From assembly GCA_048013815.1 (NCBI GenBank), contig CM106586.1:2976001-3040000 (forward strand): a DNA stretch of 64,000 bases, in the 5' to 3' direction. The position numbers and the translations under genes are program-made. This stretch comes from Setoptus koraiensis (taxonomy: Eukaryota > Arthropoda). The notes under the pieces were generated by a model. It did not search any database, had not been told where the DNA came from, and was given only the letters and a program-made list of their open reading frames with translations. Positions 33,789 to 44,700 of the stretch are shown piece by piece; position 1 is the stretch's first letter, and each line of letters starts with the position of its first letter.

Positions 33789-34289
33789 AACGTGTTCATA
33801 GTTTACTGATGCCCATGTTCTGAAATTTGGGAATAAATCAATTTTTGCCTTTTCGGTGACTTTTCATTCAACCATGTTGCATTCAATTTTATTTCAAATC
33901 ATGTATGTACTTGATTTACATAAGATCTATAGAAAAACTGCTACCATGTCTGGCACTAGCTGCACTTCTTTAGTTTCTTGTGTACAGTAATCATGGCGAG
34001 ATATCTGGATGATTCAAATTAAAGAATCAAGTTACCATCAAGATCTAATAGAATTTGATGAGATAACTGTGATTAAGAAATTTTGTATTGAACTTTGATG
34101 ATGCAAGTCATTTTCAAGATTTAGTTCAATCAAACTACGCGCCATATCTGTGTGCCTTGGAAAGTGTGCGGTTTTTTGATCAGTAAATTTTGATCGATTA
34201 CGTCATGGTTACATTATCATTCTAAATCGCATTTTGAGTATATTACTACCTAGATCCTATATTGAACGATCTAGATTCACTTATTCAAC
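33789..34289. other. gap between P450 and UBE2G2
   Basis: 501 bp, AT-rich; contains the P450 poly(A) signal. No coding segment seen. Confidence 0.6.
33832..33837 (+). terminator. poly(A) signal of the P450
   Basis: AATAAA 44 nt after the TAA. Confidence 0.7.
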
Positions 34290-34790
34290 ATGGCAGGAGC
34301 AGCTTTACGTCGACTGATGGCAGAATATAGACAATTAACATTGAATCCACCTGATGGCATAATTGCAGGTCCGATCGATGAGGAAAATTTCTTCGAGTGG
34401 GAGGCCGCCATCATGGGACCTGAAGATACTTGCTTCGAAGGAGGAGTTTTCTGTGCTAAGCTCACATTTCCCTCAGACTATCCACTTAGTCCACCAAAAA
34501 TGCGTTTTATAAGTGAAATGTTCCATCCAAATATATACAGTGATGGTCGAGTTTGCATTTCAATCCTTCATGCTCCAGGAATAGATCCCATGGGCTATGA
34601 ATCCAGCTCCGAGAGGTGGTCTCCTGTACAAAGTGTTGAAAAGGTACTGTTGTCGGTGATATCCATGCTGGCCGAACCCAATGATGAAAGTGGAGCTAAC
34701 GTGGACGCCGCCAAGATGTGGCGACAAGATAGACCTAGATTTAACGCCATAGCAGATCGTCTTGTAAGGAAGTCTTTAGGTTTCACCTGA
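34290..34790 (+). CDS. Ube2g2: ubiquitin-conjugating enzyme E2 G2 (Ubc7)
   Basis: The E2 that works with ER-membrane E3 ligases (Hrd1, gp78) in ER-associated degradation. The 166-aa frame is close to human UBE2G2 along its whole length, including the start MAGAALRRLMAEYRQLTLNP. The catalytic Cys is Cys89 in GRVCISIL, after the HPNIY motif. The acidic loop insert characteristic of the Ubc7 group (HAPGIDPMGYESSSERWSP) is present. The end KSLGFT matches the family. It is a single exon and converges with Beclin 1 downstream. One of the most certain calls in the window. Confidence 0.97.
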   Translation: MAGAALRRLMAEYRQLTLNPPDGIIAGPIDEENFFEWEAAIMGPEDTCFEGGVFCAKLTFPSDYPLSPPKMRFISEMFHPNIYSDGRVCISILHAPGIDPMGYESSSERWSPVQSVEKVLLSVISMLAEPNDESGANVDAAKMWRQDRPRFNAIADRLVRKSLGFT

Positions 34791-35796
34791 TCTTCGACTG
34801 TTGGTTTAAATTTTAAATGTGTATATGTATATAATATGTTGGACATTTTTTATTCCTTCCAATATTTCTATAATTGATGATCGGATCCATACACAGGAGA
34901 AGTAGCGAAACAGTGATGAACTCTACTCACTTTCGTCAGAAACAACTAACTGTATCGCTTAAATTCGACTTCATTCCGTTATTCGGGTAGACTCCAATCA
35001 ACAAGCGTAATGAGTTTTTACACAGAGATTTTTTAATAGTCGAGACAACGAATATATAAGAATAAATTTTTTATCCTTTTCACGAATAATGTCCAATACC
35101 AGTAACATTAACACGAACATAAACAGCATAAACATCATTTTGCTCTTGAAACTTCAATCAACTCTGACACAAAACAGAAGTAGGGTTCTCCGGAGTCTTG
35201 GACGATGGCCTATGAAGAAGACCTTTCTTCCAATATAGTATCTGTTTGTCTATCTACTGATGAATGTCAAGAATAGACTTATAAGTGGCTCGTGATGATA
35301 TGATCTCACTAAGGTTTCCATTTCAATCATTAATCAAATGTTCAGAGATATACCATGTGAATATATATCAATGTACAAGTTTTTCGGATATATTTTACAA
35401 AATAAGAATTTATAGCCTGAAAATAACTGGAGTCGACAAAAAGTTGTTCAAGTTAACCGAGTATCATAGCGGAGGTATTGGTGACTAATTATTATTACTA
35501 GTCGCAATCATCACGATAAAACACAACTCAAAATGAAGTTTGTCAGATTGGAAAGCTAAGCAGCATCTATCAAGAGTTTTTAGTAACCTACTCTAGACAG
35601 TCAAAAACATAATCTTTCCTTTCTCTTTTTTAAGATACAGATATCATCATAAACAATCACCTCAACTTGATAGTTTTACATGTAGATTTTCATGATGTTT
35701 GTCGATTGAAAGATCATGCTCTAAGACATATGGAAAGGATTCCTCGCGAGCCTGATTCCACCAGTGGAAATTTCTTCAGGGTAATTAGTTGTAATA
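34791..35796. other. convergent gap between UBE2G2 and Beclin 1
   Basis: About 1 kb of AT-rich DNA shared by two 3' ends. AATAAA for UBE2G2 lies at 35061-35066. No gene seen; short frames look random. Confidence 0.6.
35061..35066 (+). terminator. possible poly(A) signal of UBE2G2
   Basis: AATAAA about 270 nt after the TGA. Confidence 0.4.
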
Positions 35797-36993
35797 TCAA
35801 TCATAATTATTGGAAGCAACAAAAGCCAAGGACCATTTGAGATTAGTCAACATAAACTTCAGAGCTTTCGTCCACTGCTCCTCTGAATTGAACTGTGTTC
35901 GTATAGAGAAACTAAATCCATTCTTGATATCCTCTATCCTACCTTTATCCATTTTGTAAGGAAGACAGAAAGCAGAGTCTTCTTTCTCGACTTGTTCTTT
36001 GAATTGCTGCAGGCAATCTAAAAAGGCTACCATCGCTTGATCAAACTTATTGTTCCAGATGAAACGGAATCCTCCGGACCCATAAAGTGGTAATTCTCTT
36101 GATTTATTGTCCAATGCCTCTATGAACGAATGATTGCCATAAGGAACTAGCTTGTATCTAAGAAAAACAAAATTGATTTTCTTGGCTAAGCAATGTAGTA
36201 GTAAGACACATTGTCCCCATGCTGCATTTATCTCATTCCAATCAACAGGAAACTTGGGCAATCTTCCTAATCGAAATCCATTGATGGTCGCAAAGTGACC
36301 AGTGTGCCATATGTGAAACGTTGCGTTCAAAATATTTGTTTTGCGTAACTTAGTCAGATGATTTTGAGCATATCTCATCTGATTTTCAGCACTGAGAACA
36401 TCATCATCCAAGTTAAAAAGACAGTATTTGAGGTGGTTATATTCATTCCAGTATGTTTCATTTTGTTTCTCTATTTTTTCTAGCTCCTTGTGCTGTTCAG
36501 AGATTTGTTCATCGACTTTTTCTTGTTCAATGGTAATCTCTTCCAGTTGCCTAATTAGATCCTTCTCTTCTTGTTGCAATCGTTCAATCTCGCTTGTAAG
36601 AAATTTTATATCACATGATGCATCAGAAGTTAGATTGGGCGATGCTGATTGACTAACTGTTTGCATGAAATCCTTATTTTCTTTACATTCGAGCTCGAGT
36701 TGACAGAGCTGATTATCCATTTGCTCCATAATGAAGTTGGCACATTCTTCACAGAGTGGGTGATCAATGTCTGATTGATCGGATAATATATCAAATAATC
36801 TAGCTAAAACTTTAGGTTGATGATTCTGCTCACCTTTCTCCTCTAATTCTTTGGATTCCTCAACTGAGTAGAAATCAGAACTTCGATCGCATAGTATTTC
36901 TTGGAACGATACAGTGTTCATAGAGCGGAGCGTCGAGTGGACCTTCAACAACTGACTACATCTCTGGCATGTGAGATTTACGCGAGCATCCAT
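35797..36993 (-). CDS. Atg6: Beclin 1 (Atg6)
   Basis: Scaffold subunit of the class III PI3-kinase (Vps34) complexes that start autophagy and control endosome sorting. The 398-aa single-exon frame starts with the family CxxC (Cys9, Cys12 in LTCQRCSQ). A BH3-like segment (about 60-80, ARLFDILSDQSDIDHPL) runs into the second pair CEEC (81-84). A long coiled coil (about 88-215) follows, rich in Glu/Gln heptads. The C-terminal evolutionarily conserved domain (about 220-398) holds LNATFHIWHTGHFATINGFRLGRLP, split here as NATFHIWH and INGFRLGRLP, then WNEINAAWGQ, YKLVPYGNHS, FDQAMVAFLDC and FNSEEQWTKALKFMLTNLKW. It is about 50 residues shorter than human Beclin 1, mainly between the first CxxC and BH3. 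No key motif is missing. Confidence 0.96.
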   Translation of the reverse strand: MDARVNLTCQRCSQLLKVHSTLRSMNTVSFQEILCDRSSDFYSVEESKELEEKGEQNHQPKVLARLFDILSDQSDIDHPLCEECANFIMEQMDNQLCQLELECKENKDFMQTVSQSASPNLTSDASCDIKFLTSEIERLQQEEKDLIRQLEEITIEQEKVDEQISEQHKELEKIEKQNETYWNEYNHLKYCLFNLDDDVLSAENQMRYAQNHLTKLRKTNILNATFHIWHTGHFATINGFRLGRLPKFPVDWNEINAAWGQCVLLLHCLAKKINFVFLRYKLVPYGNHSFIEALDNKSRELPLYGSGGFRFIWNNKFDQAMVAFLDCLQQFKEQVEKEDSAFCLPYKMDKGRIEDIKNGFSFSIRTQFNSEEQWTKALKFMLTNLKWSLAFVASNNYD

Positions 36994-37389
36994 GGTTGGT
37001 TCTGTATGAGGTGACCTCTTAATTTGAAATGGATAATCATCGATTCATTGTAATAAGTAACAGTGATTCTGGGATCAATTTAAATGGGGTATGGGTGGGA
37101 TAATATATTATGCAATGGTTGCAACATTAATCCATCTGTATAACGCAGTTTTTTGTTTTGGTTTTCATTTTAAATTCTCAAAGTGCATGCGCACAAAAAA
37201 TTTATGGCAAGTATGGCGCGCTGATTCGAAAAGGGTAAAATAGAAAACAGGAATTCTCTTTTACTGTATTTTTTGACCTCTACATCTAATTATTTTTATT
37301 GCTATCTTTCATCTCTATGATTCTGATGATCTCTTAACAGAAAATTGTATATGACGATAATAGTTTTGTTTAATTATTAACCCTTAAAA
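36994..37389. other. gap between MIC10 and Beclin 1
   Basis: 396 bp, AT-rich; holds the presumed Beclin 1 promoter and the MIC10 3' end. Confidence 0.6.
37295..37300 (-). terminator. poly(A) signal of MIC10
   Basis: AATAAA on the minus strand, 90 nt after the stop. Confidence 0.55.
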
Positions 37390-37626
37390 TTACTTTTTAT
37401 TTATTGACTTCAATTCTTTGTTATAATCACTAAGAGCAAATCCTATTCCCACGCCTGAGCCAAGGAACACTGGCCATGTCCTTCGTTTGAATATAGTTAG
37501 TGAAAAGAGGCCTCCCAACGCCAATCCATAGCCTGTTTTAATGATTATATTGTATATGAATCTATCGTGTGCGCTAGAGTATATTTCCTCGCTAGGCACT
37601 TTTACGAGTTTGTGCTGTTCGGCCAT
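37390..37626 (-). CDS. Mic10: MICOS complex subunit MIC10
   Basis: Small inner mitochondrial membrane protein that bends the membrane at crista junctions by oligomerising. The start is the ATG at 37626; a longer open frame upstream has no ATG. This gives 78 residues, typical for the family. It has two short membrane segments that form a hairpin, each with a glycine motif needed for oligomers: GYGLALGG (32-39) and GSGVGIG (56-62), separated by the positive loop FKRRTWP. SSAHDRF before TM1 is also family-like. It diverges from USP48 across 501 bp. Confidence 0.92.
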   Translation of the reverse strand: MAEQHKLVKVPSEEIYSSAHDRFIYNIIIKTGYGLALGGLFSLTIFKRRTWPVFLGSGVGIGFALSDYNKELKSINKK

Positions 37627-38127
37627 AGTGATTAGTGAAGGACTAATAAAATGAGGCGACAATCCGTGTTATTTGTATTGTTGTGGTGAGCAAACATTAA
37701 TAAATTATCTGTAATTTGTGGCAATTGAATCGAGAAAGCGAAAATACTTCATTAACAGCACGTTCAGCCGCAAGTCTCGTCTCCACTGGTTTCCAAGATT
37801 TTTGTGCACACTATTTTTCAAACTGGACGCGTCTGTGCGCTAGCATTACATACTTGCTGGTGCTACGACTATACGAGTATACTGTACTAACGCACGCACA
37901 GGCCACTCTCTGTTCAATATATTACATCGGCATTGTTTTTGGTACCAATTACATCGAGATTCAAATATATAGCCTCTATACATCATCACCTGTAACTCTC
38001 ATATAGTATATGTATTCAAAATATAATATAATTATTTTTATTTACCACTAACATTGAAAATTATACCACTAAAGCCAACCAATTGTCGCGGAAAAATTTT
38101 GGAGGAAATACGAAACACTAATGAATC
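37627..38127. promoter_or_regulatory. divergent promoter region of MIC10 and USP48
   Basis: A 501-bp gap between two head-to-head genes. It must carry both promoters, possibly shared. No clear TATA box was assigned. Confidence 0.5.
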
Positions 38128-41100
38128 ATGCCTCGTAGCCATAGATGGGATTGGGCAATTGGCTTGGACGTCAAAGATGGAATAAGCGAAGAACATTTGA
38201 ATGCGGCTTATAAATTAAACTGGAACAATTTGTGCAAATTAGACAATTGCAGAAAGAATTGTAAAAAGCAGCTGTGTCTAGCATGCTTTGATCGCAGCTG
38301 GATAGATAACGATAGCTCCGGTTATGACAGTTTTGATACCTCCAGTTGCGATCATAAACGTGACGACCCAAAAACGTTTGTTGGCCTTAAGAACCTAGGT
38401 GCCACTTGCTACGTCAATTGTCTTCTACAACTATGGTTCCATAATCCGGCCCTCAGAAAAGCAATCTATCATTGGAAGCCGCCAGTTTTCGACACTGGTG
38501 ATAAAACAAATGGCGACAATAATTTAAGCGAAAGCTATGAAAATAACACTTCTAAAGATCAACAGCAAGCGTGCTCATCTTTATATCATTCAACTTATCT
38601 TAGTGCAAATAATCCCATTGAGCAATTGCAACTTATATTTGCTAGATTACAATTTACAAACAAACGATCAGTAGATCCTTCCAACTTTATATCAAGTTTA
38701 GCATTGAATGCTAGCGAGCAGCAAGATGCTCAAGAATTCGGAAATCTTTTTATGGAGTTTCTAGAGAAGCAACTCATCAATCAACAAGATGTATTTGTCA
38801 ATAAGATTATTCAGAACCAATATTGCGGCCAATATTCGTATGTCACTCAATGTGATGTTTGCAACAACAAATCCTTATCAGATTCTAAATTCTATGAGCT
38901 GGATCTAAGCATTCAAAATATAGAGAGATTATATGATTGCTTAAACGATTTCTTTCGACCTGTGCCTTTAGATGGCAAATACAATTGCCGATATTGTCAA
39001 AAGGCCCAAAGTGCCCATAGGAAGATTATCCTCAAGACATTGCCACCAACCTTAAATTTACAGCTTCTGAGATTCGTTTATGATGTTCAAAAGAATGCTA
39101 GACAAAAACTCAACTCACATATAATTTTTCCAGAAATTCTAGACATGAGTCCATATTTCCACGATAGTATAGATGCGGTTACTTCAAACTCCGGAGATCA
39201 GGATAATTCAAAAAACAATTCAAAACATATCTACATTCTTACTGCAGTTTTGATACATCGAGGATCAAGTCCTCATTCTGGTCACTACATTGCTCATATC
39301 AAAGATCGATCAACAAAAGATTGGTATAAATTCAATGACGACAGTGTAGAAAGGATAGGACCTCAGTTACAATCTTCCGTTGACGGCGAAAGTATTGTAG
39401 TTGTCGATGAAAAGAAAACTGATGAAAATAAACCCACTCTAAACGGAACTTCTGCTAGTGGAAATGTGATTACTGAATCAAAGAACCTCAAGTCTAAAAC
39501 AGCTTATATGTTGGTCTACCAGGCTCAGGATAATGAAGCATTATTATATCCTAAAGATGATGACGAATCTACTTGGACATTACCCGAGCAACTGCAGACT
39601 ATATTGGCTGAGGAAAACAGTAAAAGCTATGAGTTATTCGAGAGTTTAAAGATAGCAAAGGAGCTGGATAGACAATCAATGGATGCCAGAAGGCATCAAG
39701 TTCTTTCGATTTACAATAGATTGGTATGTCAAACCGTAGCTGATCCATTCGAATTCATCAGTAAGAAGTGGCTCTCACAGTGGATGACCACATCTATTCC
39801 AGATATGAAGTTCCCTCCTATCGATAACACTAATCTTCAGTGTTTACATGATAAGCTTGACTTCACTAAACTTGATCAAGTCAAGTGCGTGAGTCAGGAC
39901 GGTGCCGATAAATTGTACGCTCTTTTCGGGGGCGGACCTCGCCTAAAAGATTCTCTTTGCACCAAGTGTGTCGAGATAGAAGTTGAAAGGATACAACTGA
40001 GAGAGAAGCTCAAAGAAGACCAGAAATTTATAACGAGCCAGTCAAAATACAAAATAGACTGCTTAGATCTCTCCGAAGCCTATCTAGTTGGACGCGATTC
40101 GTACAGAGATTGGCAACGTATGGTCATAGATGCCTTCGACAGGAAGAACCCTTCTGTAACAAATCAAAGCTCGTCAGGTAATGACCAAGGATCCAACGAA
40201 GAAGACAATAGATCTGAATCAGTAGTCGAATGTGACCCCGCCCTGAGAAGTGAGGACGATTGCTGGACATCTTCAGGTTTTAATTCGGAACTGCTCTGTG
40301 AACACAAAAAGTTAACCGCAGAATCGAGTTCATGGAGAATTGTTCCTAAGGATGTCTGGAATATATTTAAAGAACATTTCAAGAATGAACAGCCATTCAT
40401 AGAATTCAAAGCAAATTCAGAGGTGTGTTCCGAATGTAAAAAGAACGAAGTGGCTCAACAAGAGCATGGAGAAGTTAAGAGAGTAGTCGCATTAGAGCAA
40501 AAAATCAAGCTTATAGATTTGTTTCACTTACGCAAGAGGCATTCTTGGGACACGATGTTACCTCATGTCGAGTACCACGCTCTGTATAGACCATTCTTAA
40601 CAAAATGGCAGAAGTTTGTAAGGAATCCGACAAGCAATGATCAGCCGAGTAACATAGAGAATGGAGCAGGTCTTCTATGCGAACACGGAAAATTGTTATA
40701 TTGTGATGCCAATTGCGATCCGTCGTCCTCAGATTGTCCGTTCCTCTTAGTTACGGATCAAGAATGGCATGCAATAAAATCTTACTACTCTGCGGATGCG
40801 GATATATCATTCATAAAAGTGCCTAATCAGGATCAGCCAAAGTGTGAACCAGAAACAAACAAAAATAGCACATTAAATGATGAAAATCATGAGCCTCAGA
40901 AAGAAGATAATAGTGAATCACCTGAGTATGAGATTGAGTGGCGACATTGTATTATAAGTGAACCGGGTTACTGTTCTAAATGTTTCGATACCATGAAAAT
41001 GGAGGAGCTCAAACGCCAGTTAGATTACGAGACTGCTACAATATATGTTACGAAGATTGAAAATTCCCCTGTTTATGGGCCAATGAATCATAGTGAAAAT

Positions 41101-41550
41101 GGGAACGGAAAAGACCCTGATTTGATCATAGCAAATTGCAACAGTGATAATGCTTCTAAGATCGAAAGTCATACAATCAATGGAAATGGTCACAACTCGA
41201 TGAACCTGGACGATGTCGATGATTCAGATGATTTGCCATACAGAAAGAGGAAGAAGATCGATCTAGAGGATGAAGCTCGGGACTTTATACCGTCGACCAA
41301 ATCGTCAATTATACCAGTAGCTTCGCCGACTACTCACCCGAGAAGGAGTTACAGAAGGAATCGACAAAAGGATCAAGCTTTCACTATAAAACCAGATCAG
41401 ACATTACTGCAATTGAAGAAAGATATTTTCACAAGGTGTCAAGTATTGCCTATGGATCAGCGCTTATTTCTCGGTGACACCATACTATCAGACAATACTA
41501 AAACAATGGCTGAGCTCAAGATATTACCCAATTGCGTTTTGAAATTAGAG
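38128..41550 (+). CDS. Usp48: ubiquitin carboxyl-terminal hydrolase 48, main exon
   Basis: Cysteine protease of the USP class that removes ubiquitin; USP48 homologues act on nuclear and NF-kB or histone H2A substrates. One 3423-nt exon codes 1141 residues and ends in phase at GAG|GTAATA. The Cys box NLGATCYVN gives the nucleophile Cys94. The His box SGHYIAH gives His386 and is followed by WYKFNDDSV. CxxC pairs (CDVC, CRYC) form the zinc finger of the catalytic domain. Three DUSP-like segments follow (about 500-960), each with LCEHG/CEHK-type signatures and CxxC pairs. A basic KRKK stretch (about 1050) could be nuclear targeting. The C terminus is a ubiquitin-like domain (about 1080-1140; KPDQTLLQLKKDIF, LPMDQRLFLGD, LKILPNCVLKLE). 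The order matches USP48. Confidence 0.96.
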
Positions 41551-41669
41551 GTAATAGTTCTTTCCATCAAATACAGTCAAATCTTCAGTTTTCTAAATTG
41601 ACACTTTAAATTTGAGCAACCTTATTCAACCCTCGATATGCTTACTTTAAAAAAAAATCCCTCCTGTAG

Positions 41670-41768
41670 GTGGACAAGCCAGTTGCGGATAACATTGATC
41701 TCATGGAAGATGACATAACTATCAAGAAATCATGTAAGTACGATCCTCATTTCCCCTCATCTAGTTAG
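41670..41768 (+). CDS. Usp48: USP48, second (probably last) exon
   Basis: After a 119-nt intron (GTAATA...CCTGTAG) the frame resumes with VDKPVADNIDLMEDD, which matches the USP48 C-terminal pattern after the ubiquitin-like domain. Read through, it ends at TAG 41766-41768 (32 residues). Inside it, TCAT|GTAAGT is a near-consensus donor. If used, the true C terminus is in a further exon. I did not find the usual GFKGTGLL-like ending downstream. Confidence 0.7.
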   Translation: MDKPVADNIDLMEDDITIKKSCKYDPHFPSSS

Positions 41769-44700
41769 AATTGAAGTGTACATTGTTGCGTATTCAATCC
41801 AAATGTTTGGCCTCATTGAGGAGATCAGATTATGTCAACTTCTCGCAGTTGCAGTTTGTTATTGCCTTAGGTGTATCTCAGTTTGAAGTACACAACTCGA
41901 TCGTTTCCATGACTTTCATTGCAAGATTGCTACTCTTAAAGGATGCACTAATAGGTTGTGATTTATTGCTTATTTCAGCCTCCGTGATCAAGTATGTCAA
42001 TCAAATTAGCGCAATCTCCAGTCAACTAGTCCGTGCGTGACATATGACAACAGGAGTTTGAGTTGGATTAATGGAGACATTAGTCGTTGCATAATAACAA
42101 TCATCATCTGATTCCTTTCATCTCAAATGAGGAACCCCCCAATCCAAGTACCTACTAACCTAGAAAATTTGAACGTAGGGTATCTATTTTGAAGGTCGCA
42201 AATCACTTCTCCCACTGCTTAAATAGAGGAAGCAGCTATTCTTAGGTGCACTTTAGTATGCCTTTAGAGGGATTTTTATTTGTTGCGTCACAAATAGGAC
42301 TATCATCAATTTTAATGTGTTTCTTATTATAATTCTTGACATTTGCTCGTTGACGATACTGAAGCATCAATCAGTCAAGCTGATACTAACAATTCCCATT
42401 CTTTCAATTCATCCTCCTCACTTCCTGGATAATGCTCAACCGATTCAATGATGACAAATGTCACTGTTGGATACACTTAAAACTCCCCTCCTCATTCCAA
42501 AATGGGCAACACGAAAACAATTCATGGTATCACAACATTGTCAACGACGGTGACACCAACAACCACGTCAACGACATCGACCACGACAACAACAACGATG
42601 TGACAATAACGATAACAACCTATCTACAACAACTACGGGCATTTCTACTATGACCAACGCTGCCAACTACGAAATTGTATCGGTTGATTTCACGCATCCT
42701 TGCACCATCTATACACAAAACACAACCGCACTGTCTGTTTGTTCGTTCAACTGAATGAAACAACTAAAATTACCATATTTGTCGCCTTGACATTCATCAT
42801 GGATGATGACGTATCGTAATTATTGTCCATTATCGTCATTGCAAATATGCCAATGATCTCAAAACAGCATCAAGACCAGAAACAGGATTTATCGGCTCTC
42901 TTCTACTGTCCAATACTCACATGTGATTGAGGAGCCCCGATACAGAAACTACCACCAAAATCCCATCTTAAAAGTAATATTTAACACACACAAACACACA
43001 CTCACACGCACCCAATATGTAACATGTGGTGACAACATTATACAGAAAAGATTGCATCAGATCAGATATCGATATTTTACAACCACTAAATTGAGCATGA
43101 ATATTACCAGCTTGTTTGATAGTCTCTTCTTTATAGGCGCAACCATTGTCTTTCTTGGGCACGCAAGCAAACATTGTAGATGATGGGTTGCAGGTACCAT
43201 CAACGACTCTCTCTATAATTTGATATAGGTTGAGAGAGTAACGCATAAATGAATTATCATCATTCTATGTTTGGACTTTTGCGCCTTTTTTTAAACTTTT
43301 TTACCAAGTAACCTTTCACTCGGGCCCATTTGAAGATTATAGATAATTAATCAAACGGACATAGATGAATTTGTAGTCAATAGGTTCGAGCATGAAGGAT
43401 CATGATCACCATTGAAGAACTGACATGCAGCATCGTGAACCATTCAGCATCTTTTAAGATGGACATTCCAATGTTAACCCCTCCCTTTGGTTCAATAGCT
43501 ACCGTTGCCTCTACCATAATCCCTCACTTATTCTGATGGATGTGCTCTTTAATAGCTTCTTAACATATTATTGCAACAATCTATATATGCGTTGCTTACA
43601 TGCATTCTATCCTTACACAATAGGGACAAGAAACGTTTGTACGAAAAATGGCCAGCAATCGCAGTTTCAACAGTGCAGCCAGATTGGTGGTTTACACAAT
43701 TGTACTTAGGCAATGTGCTTATTATTACCATTACTGTTGTGATATGTTCAGATGGCTTTTTCACGAAACAAAATCCGCAAATTTCCACTTGTCTCTGTTT
43801 GAAACATAGTGAGAGAAACATTCCTATCTATTGAGCAGTAGACAGCTCATTCACTGTGACCTATTATCGGATCTAATTTGAGAATGTGTTTTCGCTTTGT
43901 GGCTGCCATACCTAACAAATAATAATAATAATAATGATTTTTAAAATTCATACTACCACCAATCCAATCCGATAATGATCGATGATGATCAATTGACCGC
44001 CTCCCAGGTATGTGCAATCGTGTTTCTCTAAAACAATCGAAGTTTGCACAAGCACTGGACATAACTTAATGGTCAGCGCCATCAGGTGGCCATGGTGGTG
44101 CTTGAAAATACCGATTTGTTTTTCATTAATCTGTGTAGGTATGCCTCTATTTGTCCATTCGTCTTGCCTTGATATGCGTACACTATTGGATGAATTCTAA
44201 CTATGAGTGCGAAATTGATTGTTTCTCATTGATACCTTTTGGTATACAAACAATATTGTGCGTCCAGCGTGAATTCAGCAGCGATAGTTATGGAGATGAT
44301 ATGTTAACTGAGAATCTAAATTTGAAGCAAATGAGCAAATTTGCGTAAGAGAAAATCTGCATGTCAATGTGTTCATCATGAGTGTGAGTAAATAGTGTGA
44401 ACCAACTTGATTCCAGCCGGCTGCAACAACCACCGCCTGCCGAGTGCCCTATGATGAATAGTCGATACTATTCTCATTCTCATCACGTTAATTGATACCA
44501 ATATTGAGCTGATTTTCGTTCAATCGCTTCAAGCATACAAACCGTTCGAAGCCTCCCGGCTCTCTTGCATAATTAGCCATGGCTCTGCTAGGGACGTTTG
44601 GTGCATGGTGAAATCCAAGATGTTTGTCATGGATTTGTCTGATCATATTGTTACTGGATTGGATGAGCTACGTATTCAGCGAACTGCAGACATGCGACAC

